Assembly: GCA_019359355.1 (NCBI GenBank)
Contig: JAHHHM010000006.1
Span: 62,001 to 126,000 of the forward strand
Direction: 5' to 3'
From: Microcoleus vaginatus WJT46-NPBG5
GTDB lineage: Bacteria > Cyanobacteriota > Cyanobacteriia > Cyanobacteriales > Oscillatoriaceae
Length of the DNA stretch: 64,000 nucleotides
Numbering within the stretch: the stretch's first letter is position 1; each line of letters begins with the position of its first letter. A program made the position numbers and the translations under genes. Of the stretch, positions 55,369-63,415 are shown piece after piece. The notes under the pieces are model-generated. The model was not told the origin of the DNA. It saw nothing but the letters and a program-made list of their open reading frames with translations, and made no database searches.

Positions 55369-55842
55369 CTATGCTGCCTCAGGATTCAGTTGAATCATCT
55401 CCCAAGTTGTATAGGTTCCAACTGGACTCCACAGCAAATAAGGTAAAAGTAAGGCCGCCGCCCATCCTGAAATCGGCCAAACAATCAGTGCCAGTCCAAC
55501 GCCTAAAATAACCCCAGATCCTCCCAAAATTGTGCCAATTTTTAGGCTGCGAAGTCTCAGGGTCATTGGGATATAAGCGACTGTCACAATTTCCAGCAGC
55601 AAGTATAATCCCATCAGCAACCAAGTTTTGACGCTGCCAGGATCTTTGTCCCAAACAATCGTAGCCGAGCCGGCTCCTGCCGCAAAAATTGCAGTCCAAA
55701 TAAATGGAATTGCCGGCTCAAAAACTAGCCAATCAGGCCGGCGCAGGTGTACACCCCACATCGTATCTCGCGGCCTCATCAACACAGTGCCCAAGGCAAC
55801 TATGAAGGTAACACCTCCAATAACCATCCAAGATTCTATCAT
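55369..55842 (-). CDS. TspO/MBR family protein
   Basis: 157 residues from the ATG at 55842, where AAAGGT lies upstream; a TTG at 55857 would add 5. Five hydrophobic helices, as in TspO. Family marks: RPDWLVFEPAIPFIWTAIF (the W..RPDW.VFEP motif) and LLLPYLLWSPVGTYTTWEMIQLN near the C-terminus, which carries the cholesterol/porphyrin recognition-like region. TspO proteins bind or help turn over tetrapyrroles and respond to stress. In this family the helix-1 pattern WxPP is replaced here by MRPRDTMWGVHL, so it belongs to a divergent branch. Confidence 0.8.
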   Translation of the reverse strand: MIESWMVIGGVTFIVALGTVLMRPRDTMWGVHLRRPDWLVFEPAIPFIWTAIFAAGAGSATIVWDKDPGSVKTWLLMGLYLLLEIVTVAYIPMTLRLRSLKIGTILGGSGVILGVGLALIVWPISGWAAALLLPYLLWSPVGTYTTWEMIQLNPEAA

Positions 55843-55982
55843 TTTTTGACCTTTCAATAAACGGCAAACTTGCGCTTCTTATAAATTTAAAAAAGCACGA
55901 TAAAATGATCTTGTCAGGTTCAATCAAGACTTTAATCAGTCTTTGGTATGAAAGTGCTTTATAACCTAAGTTGAGTTCAGGC

Positions 55983-56624
55983 TTATTTGCCCAAAGATAT
56001 CGAAAAAGGCCCAAATCCTACCGAGGCCGAACGAGCTGCATCTTCTGCGATCTCTACAAGAGTTGGCAAAGCTACAAAGCGAACACTTTCAGGTGAGCTA
56101 AATTCGATTTGTCCGGGATCTTTGTTAATTTCAGAAGTAACAACTAACAAACGGAATGAATAAGTCTCTGTCTTCTGGAAAGGACGCAAAACAAAGTCAA
56201 TTTCAGACTTTGGTTCACCAAAGGTGAGCGGCGTAAGTTGCTCGACTTGATGATGTCGATCAGGTGATTGTGACTCTATATAGATTGCTACATCGCCTTG
56301 AGACAGGGTAATTCCAAATTTAAAGTCCTCAAAATCTTTGTCTCCTTGATTGCTGACATGGAGCTGAACGAGCTGTACTTCTTCATATTTATAATCTTTT
56401 TCACCGTCAGACAAGGTAATTTGGTTGCGGCTACTAGAAGGCCCAAGGGGGTCTTTAAAAGTAGGAAACGTATCAACTCGGCGACCAATGGGTTGTTTTT
56501 GCTTCCGAAAATTAGCAATAGCGGTTTGAATTAAAAATCCAACTGCAACACCGGCAAGAGCGATGCCGGCAAGCACAACGATTACAATTGTGTCCCACCT
56601 GATATCAGAAAATTGTTCTAACAA
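55983..56624 (-). CDS. Membrane-anchored protein of unknown function
   Basis: 213 residues. One TM segment near 13-35 (TIVIVVLAGIALAGVAVGFLIQ), then a basic linker and a soluble region of beta-strands with patterns such as VQLHVSNQGDKDFEDFKFGITL and SFRLLVVTSE that suggest an Ig-like or similar sandwich fold. No family recognised. It lies 141 bp upstream of the TspO-like gene on the same strand, so they may be co-transcribed. Confidence 0.65.
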   Translation of the reverse strand: MLEQFSDIRWDTIVIVVLAGIALAGVAVGFLIQTAIANFRKQKQPIGRRVDTFPTFKDPLGPSSSRNQITLSDGEKDYKYEEVQLVQLHVSNQGDKDFEDFKFGITLSQGDVAIYIESQSPDRHHQVEQLTPLTFGEPKSEIDFVLRPFQKTETYSFRLLVVTSEINKDPGQIEFSSPESVRFVALPTLVEIAEDAARSASVGFGPFSISLGK

Positions 56625-57053
56625 AGTTACTCCTTTGATTAAAGTAAATTATGACTTTAGATGTATTCGCTAACACACCATATTTTTACAAAAGAACTCG
56701 CCTATTTTCTATAAAAAATGCTGAGTTTGCTTTGTAAATCAGGATGTCTGTTTCTAATTCTAATAATTTTAATTGACTTGCCACCCTCAAACTATTCGCT
56801 AAGGCATAAATTTGGAGCCAATACAGTTCGGTTAAGGATATTGGTAAGTCCAAAAACATTGAATCAAGTGGGCGAGAAAGTGGGAAAGCACAGGGACAGG
56901 GCAAAGAGGAGACGACAGGAGGAAGTGTATCGGCAAAAAAAGCTGCTGTGGCCTTCACGTGGACACCTGTGGTTAAAAAATTCATTAAACTTTATCAAAG
57001 ATGGGGATGCTTATTGAGCAGCCCGCCGGCAGTTCTACAAAAACAAGAAGTTT
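56625..57053. other. Intergenic region upstream of methyltransferase gene
   Basis: 429 bp. Short ORFs on both strands have no motifs and are rich in unlikely charged runs; they are not supported. A G/A-rich stretch at about 56870-56930 resembles degraded intergenic repeats. No hairpin or tRNA seen. Confidence 0.45.
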
Positions 57054-57953
57054 ATGACGGTTCGCAAGGACACAATTTTTGAGCGCTTCTTAGCGCCGGT
57101 GTTTCAACTGCTGATTGATCGCGACGAACTTGAGCGTTTCGCTAAAAGTATCGATTGGGAAGCTGAAGCTGCTCGCTTTGCAGCCCCAGATTTTGACTAT
57201 CCCGACTATTACCGCACTCAGAATTTCCACGGCATCCAAAACGGATATCTCAATGCCGGCGCGGCAGTTTCCTACGATCCCATCACCCAGTATGTGATGC
57301 CGCCTCATGAAACTTGGGTGCGCCAAGGTTTAATTGATGGGATTCGATGCCGGCCTAGACGGATTTTAGATTTAGGCTGTGGCACCGGCTCAACGACGCT
57401 GATGTTAAAACAAGCTTTTCCCCAAGCCGAAGTCATTGGTCTGGATCTGTCACCCTATATGCTGGTAAGGGCTGAGTATAAAGCCAAAGAAGCTGGATTG
57501 AACATTCAGTGGCGTCATGGCAAAGCCGAAAGCACCGGCTTCCCCGACGCCTCCTTTGATTTAGTGACCGCATCGTTGCTGTTCCACGAAACACCGCCGG
57601 CAGTCTCCCAAGCGATCCTTCGCGAAAGCTTTCGGCTGCTTACCCCAGGCGGCGAGATGGTGACATTAGATGGCCATCAAAAAACTTTGCGTCAAACCGA
57701 GTGGTTAACTGATATTTTTGAAGAACCTTACATCCAAGACTACGCTGCCGGCAGCCTGGATGCCTGGATAGGAGCCGCAGGATTTGAGGCTGTGAACACT
57801 AAGGATCTGTGGTGGGTGCATCAAGTGAGTGCGGGTGTTAAACCGCTTTCAGCTCAAGATGCAGCAGCCAACAGAGCGCGAGTCCGCCCGGATGCAACCG
57901 GCATCTCGGACAGTCCCGATTCAGATAATTTGCCGGCTCCAGCCTTCAGTTAA
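57054..57953 (+). CDS. Class I SAM-dependent methyltransferase
   Basis: 299 residues. The SAM core begins near residue 100 with RRILDLGCGTGSTTLMLKQAFP (motif I), VIGLDLSPYML (acidic end of strand 2), then FPDASFDLVTASLLFHETPP and LLTPGGEMVTLD. The C-terminal half has an EPYIQDYAAGSL insert. The first 100 residues are a helical cap. Substrate unknown; similar to small-molecule or quinone-type methyltransferases only in fold. It is next to the HAD gene, 82 bp downstream on the same strand. Confidence 0.88.
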   Translation: MTVRKDTIFERFLAPVFQLLIDRDELERFAKSIDWEAEAARFAAPDFDYPDYYRTQNFHGIQNGYLNAGAAVSYDPITQYVMPPHETWVRQGLIDGIRCRPRRILDLGCGTGSTTLMLKQAFPQAEVIGLDLSPYMLVRAEYKAKEAGLNIQWRHGKAESTGFPDASFDLVTASLLFHETPPAVSQAILRESFRLLTPGGEMVTLDGHQKTLRQTEWLTDIFEEPYIQDYAAGSLDAWIGAAGFEAVNTKDLWWVHQVSAGVKPLSAQDAAANRARVRPDATGISDSPDSDNLPAPAFS

Positions 57954-58035
57954 GCGCGATGTATTAAGGCTTCTTGACTGTTTGTTTTTTTGTAGTTGAC
58001 CTATTTACTTTTGCCTTCCCAAGCCCCCAGTCCAG

Positions 58036-58758
58036 ATGACTCTCAAAGCAGTTTTATTTGATTTCAACGGTATCATTATCAATGATGAGCCAATCCACAA
58101 GCAGCTACTTGAGCAGCTATTGATTGAAGAAAACCTGCGACCTAAGCGAGGGGAGTTCCAGCAGTTTTGTTTGGGACGCAGTGATCGCGCTTGTATTAAC
58201 GAGTTATTTGCCTATCGGGGGCGAGTTCTGAGTGAGGGCTACTTAACTCAACTCATTGTCCGTAAGGCGCAAGCTTATCAGCAACACCTGGAAACTCTGG
58301 AAACTTTGCCGATTTATCCGGGATTGGAAGACTTTATTTTCAAATTGCAAGCTGCCGGTTTGAAACTGGGGGTGGTTAGCGGGGCGTTGCGGGTAGAGAT
58401 TGAATCGGTGTTAAACCGCGCTCAACTAGCACAGCACTTTCCCGTAATTGTGGCGGGAGACGATATCACAACCAGCAAACCCGAACCGGATGGATATCTG
58501 CTAGCAGTGGAACGCTTGAAGCAGCAGTATCCGGAACTCGACCTTAAACCTTGGGAGTGTCTAGCCATTGAAGATACGCCGGCAGGAATTCAGGCGGCTT
58601 ACCATGCCAGTATGCAAGTAGTGGGAGTGGCGAATACTTATCCCTTTCATATGCTCCAGCGCCAAGCAAGCTGGACAGTAGATTATCTGGCAGACTTGGA
58701 ACTAGATCGGGTGCAGCAGGACTATGAGCAAGCGATGCTGGAACAAAAAGCGGGATAG
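58036..58758 (+). CDS. HAD-superfamily phosphatase (beta-PGM-like) with Asn in motif I
   Basis: 240 residues. Motif I reads LFDFNGIIINDEPIH: the nucleophile Asp is kept, but the usual second Asp (D-x-D) is Asn. A helical cap follows (about 18-85), motif II GVVSGALR, and motif III/IV with SKPEPDGYLLAVERL and IEDTPAGIQAA. The fold is clearly the beta-phosphoglucomutase/phosphatase class. Loss of the acid/base Asp could change or lower phosphatase activity; I recall DFNG forms in other cyanobacterial members, so this may be lineage-typical. It is the last chromosomal gene before the integrative element. Confidence 0.88.
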   Translation: MTLKAVLFDFNGIIINDEPIHKQLLEQLLIEENLRPKRGEFQQFCLGRSDRACINELFAYRGRVLSEGYLTQLIVRKAQAYQQHLETLETLPIYPGLEDFIFKLQAAGLKLGVVSGALRVEIESVLNRAQLAQHFPVIVAGDDITTSKPEPDGYLLAVERLKQQYPELDLKPWECLAIEDTPAGIQAAYHASMQVVGVANTYPFHMLQRQASWTVDYLADLELDRVQQDYEQAMLEQKAG

Positions 58759-58875
58759 GCCGGCTCGTGATGTTCAAATTTAAAGCTGAGATTTGCAATA
58801 AATTCACACACAGTCCCCTTGGTTAGTGCTAAGATGGTTTAGGCACGAAATCACGCGTGCCGGTTTCGCCTGTAA

Positions 58876-58948
58876 GGGGAATTAGCTCAGCTGGTAGAGC
58901 GCTGCGATCGCACCGCAGAGGTCAGGGATTCGAGTTCCCTATTCTCCA
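58876..58948 (+). tRNA. tRNA-Ala (anticodon CGC), insertion site of an integrative element
   Basis: 73-nt cloverleaf: acceptor GGGGAAT / ATTCTCC with the G3-U70 wobble that marks tRNA-Ala, D-arm GCTC-AGCTGGTA-GAGC, anticodon stem CTGCG / CGCAG with loop ATCGCAC (anticodon CGC), T-arm AGGGA-TTCGAGT-TCCCT, discriminator A; CCA not encoded. The integrase gene starts 54 bp downstream, which fits use of the tRNA 3' half as attL. The gene appears intact, as expected when the attachment repeat restores the 3' end. Confidence 0.95.
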
Positions 58949-58990
58949 TAGTTTCAAGGTCATCTGCGGCGTCAAAACCTCAGTAGAAGA

Positions 58991-59012
58991 TTGTCAGAAA
59001 ATTGTCAGAAAA
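58991..59012 (+). repeat. Two tandem 11-bp direct repeats at the integrase start
   Basis: TTGTCAGAAAA occurs at 58991-59001 and again at 59002-59012, exactly head to tail. The second copy begins with the TTG that is the best available start of the integrase gene. Such direct repeats close to attL could be integrase arm-binding sites. Confidence 0.55.
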
Positions 59013-60123
59013 TTTATCGCCTCGACCAGGCGTACAAGTTGACTCCGACCGGGGCCGGTTATTGTGTCGGTGGTCGGTTGCCGGTAAGCGGTATCGGCTT
59101 TATTTAAAACTGCCCGATACCAAACGGAATAGAAAGTTAGCTGAAGCCAAGGCCACCCAGATTGAGTGGGACATTTTATCGGGCAACTTTGACCCAACGC
59201 TGGCAAAGTACAGAATTCAGCCCAAGCTATTTAAGGAAGCGCCAGAGGTTAAGCCCCTGTCGGTTGTCGAGCTTTTTGGGGAGTTTATTGAGCACAAAAG
59301 CCAAGATTTAGATCGGCGCACTTTGGAAAAGTATCGGGCGCTTGAGAGCCGGCTTGCCCAGTTTTTCAAAAAAACCATTTCAAGCGAGGTGACCGAACCG
59401 ACCGCGCGAAAGTTTTTAGACTTCCTTGCAAAGTATCAGCAACCGTTGACGATCAAGGATAGGCTTTTCCTTCTTAACGCTTGCTGGCAGTGGGCTGTAA
59501 AAAATGGGTGGTTGGTGAGCAATCCTTGGGCAGAGATTCAGGTAAAGGTAGCGCCCAAGCAAAAGCCCAAACCTTTTACCAGCACCGAAATTAAGGCAAT
59601 TATTGAGGCTTTTGAGACTGGCTCTTACAGCCATTACTGCAATTATGTGCGCTTCCTGTTCATGACCGGCTGCCGAACTGCTGAAGCGATCGGTTTGCGC
59701 TGGCGACACATTTCTGATGATTTCCGCAGTATTTGGATTGGCGAAACCATCACTAGGCGACGGCAAAAAACGACCAAAACTAACAAAGATCGCGTTTTCC
59801 CGTGCAACGAGCAGTTGTCAAGTTTTTTACGAGCCATTAAGCCGGCTGACGCCCAACCAGACGATCTGGTGTTTCCTTCGCTTGAGGGCGGTGCAATTCA
59901 TGATGACAATTTCAGGAAGCGAGCTTGGCTTTCTACATTGAAAGCGGCGGGGGTGCCATATCGAAAGCCTTACAACACAAGGCACACGTTTATTTCTCAT
60001 TGCCTCGCCGGCGGCATGAACCCCGTGGAAGTGGCAGCGGTCACCGGGCACGATGTGCAGACGCTTTACCGGAGTTATGCCGGCGTGGTTTCGTCGCGCC
60101 CTAAGATTCCTGATTTATTTTAA
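59002..60123 (+). CDS. Tyrosine recombinase (phage/ICE-type integrase)
   Basis: 373 residues. An N-terminal SAM-like/AP2-type DNA-binding part (to about 190), then the catalytic domain with Arg in FMTGCRTAEAIGLRW, the His-x2-Arg box YNTRHTFISH, the later GHD and the nucleophile Tyr in LYRSYAG. All catalytic residues are visible. It likely integrates the element into the tRNA-Ala gene 54 bp upstream. No in-frame ATG exists near the 5' end (TAG at 58984), so the TTG at 59002 or an ATT/GTC codon must serve; the start is uncertain. Its stop overlaps the convergent gene at 60101 by 23 bp. Confidence 0.94.
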   Translation: MSENLSPRPGVQVDSDRGRLLCRWSVAGKRYRLYLKLPDTKRNRKLAEAKATQIEWDILSGNFDPTLAKYRIQPKLFKEAPEVKPLSVVELFGEFIEHKSQDLDRRTLEKYRALESRLAQFFKKTISSEVTEPTARKFLDFLAKYQQPLTIKDRLFLLNACWQWAVKNGWLVSNPWAEIQVKVAPKQKPKPFTSTEIKAIIEAFETGSYSHYCNYVRFLFMTGCRTAEAIGLRWRHISDDFRSIWIGETITRRRQKTTKTNKDRVFPCNEQLSSFLRAIKPADAQPDDLVFPSLEGGAIHDDNFRKRAWLSTLKAAGVPYRKPYNTRHTFISHCLAGGMNPVEVAAVTGHDVQTLYRSYAGVVSSRPKIPDLF

Positions 60124-60481
60124 GCGGACGAATAATTTCCACATGATCTGCTATTTGGGCTATTAACTGGTGATATTCATTTACAGAGCGCCAGTCGCCA
60201 GTAATGAACCGCTCTTGAGCTTCCATGGCTTTGTTGATGGGCGATCTCCAGTCTTCCCCGTAAAGCCTTATAAATTGCTCAATTGCTATTGTGCGCTTAT
60301 ACCCGAATGCCGGCTTCCAAGGATCTAGATAACGCCAGGGAGTGACGACGAATAACCGCAGCGCGTATAAGTACCCGTTATTGAGCACCCACATTTCTAG
60401 TACATAACTTCGCTTTATTGAACTTGCCCCCGCCAAATAGTTTAAATTCATTCTGATTTTTTCGCCAACCTGTAAAAGCAT
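60101..60481 (-). CDS. Unknown protein of the integrative element
   Basis: 126 residues from the ATG at 60481 (a second ATG at 60451). Trp-, Tyr- and Arg-rich, mixed alpha/beta; segments such as LRLFVVTPWRYLDPWKPAFGYK and EAQERFITGDWRSVNEYHQLI. No family recognised. It lies downstream of the replication gene on the same strand, with a 60-bp tandem repeat in between, and is tail-to-tail with the integrase gene. Probably a small accessory gene of the element. Confidence 0.6.
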   Translation of the reverse strand: MLLQVGEKIRMNLNYLAGASSIKRSYVLEMWVLNNGYLYALRLFVVTPWRYLDPWKPAFGYKRTIAIEQFIRLYGEDWRSPINKAMEAQERFITGDWRSVNEYHQLIAQIADHVEIIRPLKINQES

Positions 60482-60486
60482 TGTCC

Positions 60487-60626
60487 TGTATGAGGCGCTT
60501 CGTTAATAGTCACTCCCTCATTACAAGCCATTTCGCTAACATTAAGTGTATGAGGCGCTTCGTTAATAGCCACTCCCTCATTACAAGCCATTTCGCTAAC
60601 ATTAAGTGTATGAGGCGCTTCGTTAA
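60487..60626. repeat. 60-bp tandem repeat, 2.3 copies, at the 3' end of the replication gene
   Basis: Copies at 60487-60546 and 60547-60606 differ by one base (T at 60510, C at 60570), and a 20-bp partial copy runs 60607-60626 into the stop codon of the replication gene (60623-60625). Each full copy can form a stem ATGAGG / CCTCAT (60490-60495 with 60516-60521). Near-identity indicates recent expansion. It separates two genes on the same strand. Confidence 0.95.
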
Positions 60627-63346
60627 GCCCAATCCTCGCCCCACTGACTTTCAATCTGGCGAGAGTCGCGGCTGTCTGGCGGAAGCTGAATATCCAGCCC
60701 AAGCTGTTTTGGATTTTCCGGGGTGGTCGCGGCAACCTTTAGCGCCTTGATATATTCACGCTCCGCCGGCAGCAAATTGCGCCACACAATCAGCCGATCA
60801 TCGTCAGTGATGCCGTCCATTAGTGCGTGAAATGTCTCCCAATCTACATTCTCTTCGATCGCATATTGAGCGAGCACTAAAAAAGTGTGAGCAGAATCGC
60901 TGAAATGAAGGGGTGACGGGTCAGGTGACGGGTCAGGTGACGGGTCAGACTCGTTACCCTGTAAGGGTTTGGGCGTGGTGACGGGTAAAACGTTAGTTAT
61001 TTTAATTTCGGATTTTTCTTCTCCGGGGTGATCAAAGTGATTTTGATTTTCGCCATAAGTTTGCTTTGACCCGTCACCACCCATCAAAGCTATACCCTGA
61101 GAGCATCCTGACCCGTCACCTGACCCGTCACCTGACCCGTCACCACCCGTCACCGCCAAAATAAGCCGATCATCGTGCGGCAAAATGTGGCTGTCAAATT
61201 CTGGGTTCCTGAGTCTCAATCCTTTGATCAATTTGCCGTTTTTGCTGGACACTCGCTCAACCTCCCAGCCCAAAATATTGCGACAAAGTTCTACTAAGTC
61301 AGGCGAGAAATTTTTGTTCGCCTTAGCCTGCGTACCCGATTGATAAGAGTGCTTGCAGTAGGAGCCGTAAAGAGTTGTCGCACGTTCTCCATTGATTGCC
61401 TCATCCTTGTTGACCCCTACCGGCGTCGTGGCGTTCGGGTCGTAAATTACCCAATCATTGAGCCAAGCGGCGATAGAGTCGGTTCTTAACCTACCTTCCC
61501 AGAACTCCAGGGTGCATTCTGGGGTAACGTCCTCGCCTCTCAATACCCGTGTAACTTGAGCGTCTGGGATTGACAGCACGTAGTTAGTGAAGGCGTCTAA
61601 CTCCCCCTGGAACTCCTCTTCTAGATTCCGCCGATCCTTTGGCAGAACTGAGGCGTTGAACGGGACGGTAATCACGCGACGGGCTAGACCGCTAGAGGTA
61701 TCGCCGGCGAAAATTGGGAAATTGGAGCTAACAACCGTCATGCCGTCGTAGAGAAACTGAAAGGCTTTTTTTCCTTTCTCCTCGGCCCTGAGCCAATCGC
61801 CCCCGGTCAGAGATTTAAATTTACCCAGCTTGCCGGCTTTTTTGTCCTCATCCCAGAAGGCGATCAGGCGTTTGCGGTAAGCATTGGCTGCTTCAAATTG
61901 ATTGCCGCACCAATCCTCTAGCGTTGAGGAGTGCAAGTTGGTTTGGCCGATCAGGTTGGTAAGCAGCCGCATAAAGGTGCCCTTACCGCTGCCGCCCGTT
62001 CCGACCAGGTGAAGAAATCGCTGCAGGTCGGATCGCCCTTTCAGTGTGGCGTTACAGAAACACAGCAAAATATCTTTGATAGATTGATTTCCCCCGCTGG
62101 CGTGATCTAGGTATCGCTCTATGCAATCCCAGTTACTGGCTTTCGGGTTGTGCTGCCTAGGTAACTGCCAAGTGAGCCGGTAACCTGGGGAGTGTGGCAA
62201 CAGTTTGCCGGTTTCAACTTCCAAGCATCCGTTTTCAAAGGGCAGCAACTCTTTAGGTGATCGCTCCAACCATTTGCGAATGATTAGCAGACAGCGCAAC
62301 TTTTTAACAATATTCACCACATAGCTATGGGAGCCGTAATCAGTTATCCCCTGACCGTCAAGAATCCCGGATACGATCGCTTCGATATATTCGTCTGTCT
62401 CTGGCGACCACATACCCTCACAATCAGCGCCATAGCGCATCCACTGTCTAGACTCGTTGTTGTAGGCGAGTTGTTCGCGGTACCGCTCTGCTAGTTGACG
62501 GGCGACTCTATCAGGGGGTGGAATTCTATCAGTTTTGTCTGATTCCTCTGACCGGCTTAACTGTTTTTCCCACGCCTCAATTGATTGCGCCTTGGCAAGA
62601 ACTTCTTTTTTGAATTTATCAATGCCGTGTTCCTGTAAATAATCGTCAATCCCTTTGCCTTCTTCCACCTTCCAAAGTCCTGTAATGCTGTAGACAGGAA
62701 CTTTAAATTTTTGCAGGTAACTGGCTAGTTTCTTCTGTGCCCAGTTAACGTTTTCGTTCGTCGCGGCGTCGGCATCAAATCCAAGGATAAAACCCAGCCC
62801 AGCCTTGGCTAATTCTTCCAGTGCCGGCACCAAGTAACGTTTACCCTGAATGTCAGACTTGGCTGAACTCAGTCCCATTTCTACGCCCAGTAGAGCAACT
62901 GTAGCGATGCCGGCAGAGCTGAGCGCGATCGCCTTAAAAAATCCCTCCGTAACAACTACGCAGGGATGCCCATCTATCTGGTAGCAGTGTCCCCTAAGCT
63001 TCTCTATGTCTTGCCAATAATCAAGCTCTAGCGGATTAATTGGCAGCATTGCATCATAATCACCCAAGGCACTGCGATACTTTGGTGCTTTTTTCTCGCC
63101 TTCACTTTTCCACGGCTTGTCAGGCTTGAATTGTCCCTGGATGCCGACACCTTCTAACCAGATACCGCTAGATTTAGCGGTGTATCCTAACAGGTGAGTG
63201 GCTACGGATTCATCAACTGATTTGCAGTTAATTTCTACCCAAGCAGCATCCAAACTTCGCTTGACGGTAAGCTCCTGGTAGTGTTGATCGTTCAAGCGAT
63301 CCACAATATGATATAAAGGCTTTGCAGTTAATATCTGGAGCTGCAT
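60623..63346 (-). CDS. DUF3854/toprim plus SF3-helicase replication protein (P4-like primase-helicase)
   Basis: 907 residues. The N-terminal region (about 90-250) has VVVTEGFFKAIAL (toprim Glu near 134) and LGFDADAATN (DxD near 191), as in DUF3854-type primase-like domains. A D5-type region (about 320-430) precedes an SF3 helicase: Walker A VGTGGSGKGTFMRLL near 448-460, Walker B IAFWDED near 496-501, motif C VVSSNFPIF near 540. The C-terminal part holds acidic low-complexity runs GDGS x3 (about 735-747) and DPSP x3 (801-812), encoded by the same 12-bp unit in opposite orientation. It should start replication of the integrative element. RBS AGGAG lies about 10 nt before the ATG. Confidence 0.93.
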   Translation of the reverse strand: MQLQILTAKPLYHIVDRLNDQHYQELTVKRSLDAAWVEINCKSVDESVATHLLGYTAKSSGIWLEGVGIQGQFKPDKPWKSEGEKKAPKYRSALGDYDAMLPINPLELDYWQDIEKLRGHCYQIDGHPCVVVTEGFFKAIALSSAGIATVALLGVEMGLSSAKSDIQGKRYLVPALEELAKAGLGFILGFDADAATNENVNWAQKKLASYLQKFKVPVYSITGLWKVEEGKGIDDYLQEHGIDKFKKEVLAKAQSIEAWEKQLSRSEESDKTDRIPPPDRVARQLAERYREQLAYNNESRQWMRYGADCEGMWSPETDEYIEAIVSGILDGQGITDYGSHSYVVNIVKKLRCLLIIRKWLERSPKELLPFENGCLEVETGKLLPHSPGYRLTWQLPRQHNPKASNWDCIERYLDHASGGNQSIKDILLCFCNATLKGRSDLQRFLHLVGTGGSGKGTFMRLLTNLIGQTNLHSSTLEDWCGNQFEAANAYRKRLIAFWDEDKKAGKLGKFKSLTGGDWLRAEEKGKKAFQFLYDGMTVVSSNFPIFAGDTSSGLARRVITVPFNASVLPKDRRNLEEEFQGELDAFTNYVLSIPDAQVTRVLRGEDVTPECTLEFWEGRLRTDSIAAWLNDWVIYDPNATTPVGVNKDEAINGERATTLYGSYCKHSYQSGTQAKANKNFSPDLVELCRNILGWEVERVSSKNGKLIKGLRLRNPEFDSHILPHDDRLILAVTGGDGSGDGSGDGSGCSQGIALMGGDGSKQTYGENQNHFDHPGEEKSEIKITNVLPVTTPKPLQGNESDPSPDPSPDPSPLHFSDSAHTFLVLAQYAIEENVDWETFHALMDGITDDDRLIVWRNLLPAEREYIKALKVAATTPENPKQLGLDIQLPPDSRDSRQIESQWGEDWA
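60912..61154. repeat. Two inverted arrays of 12-bp iteron-like units (candidate origin)
   Basis: The unit GGTGACGGGTCA occurs in tandem at 60912-60923, 60924-60935 and 60936-60947, with a one-mismatch copy at 60977-60988. The reverse complement TGACCCGTCACC occurs at 61067-61078, 61109-61120, 61121-61132 and 61133-61144, with a 10/12 copy at 61143-61154. The two arrays face each other across a clearly AT-richer stretch (about 60990-61066). They lie inside the replication-protein gene. Iterons near an AT-rich segment are classic origin features; the function is not proven. Confidence 0.9.
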
Positions 63347-63371
63347 TTGTTTACTCCTAAATAGTTAAAAA

Positions 63372-63410
63372 CCACCTACATAAACCGTTAGCAGCGATTT
63401 ATGTAGGTGG
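63372..63410 (-). terminator. Terminator or attenuator hairpin ahead of the replication gene
   Basis: On the minus strand a 13-bp perfect stem (CCACCTACATAAA / TTTATGTAGGTGG, 63372-63384 with 63398-63410) with 13-nt loop is followed by TTTTTAAC. It lies between the SAP-like gene and the replication gene (26 nt before the latter's ATG), both transcribed leftward, so it can partly stop upstream transcripts or act in the leader of the replication gene. Confidence 0.85.
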
Positions 63411-63415
63411 GTTGT

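Noticed and set aside
56686-57017. Two overlapping about 99-residue ORFs on opposite strands
   Set aside because: Both are charged or low-complexity chance frames without start signals or motifs.
60487-60626. CRISPR-like array
   Set aside because: The 60-bp units are contiguous with no different spacers, and there are no cas genes. It is a simple tandem duplication.
60912-61154. Protein-level low-complexity repeat only
   Set aside because: A purely protein explanation does not fit well, because the same 12-mer in opposite orientation gives two different peptides (DPSP and GDGS); kept as a DNA feature instead.
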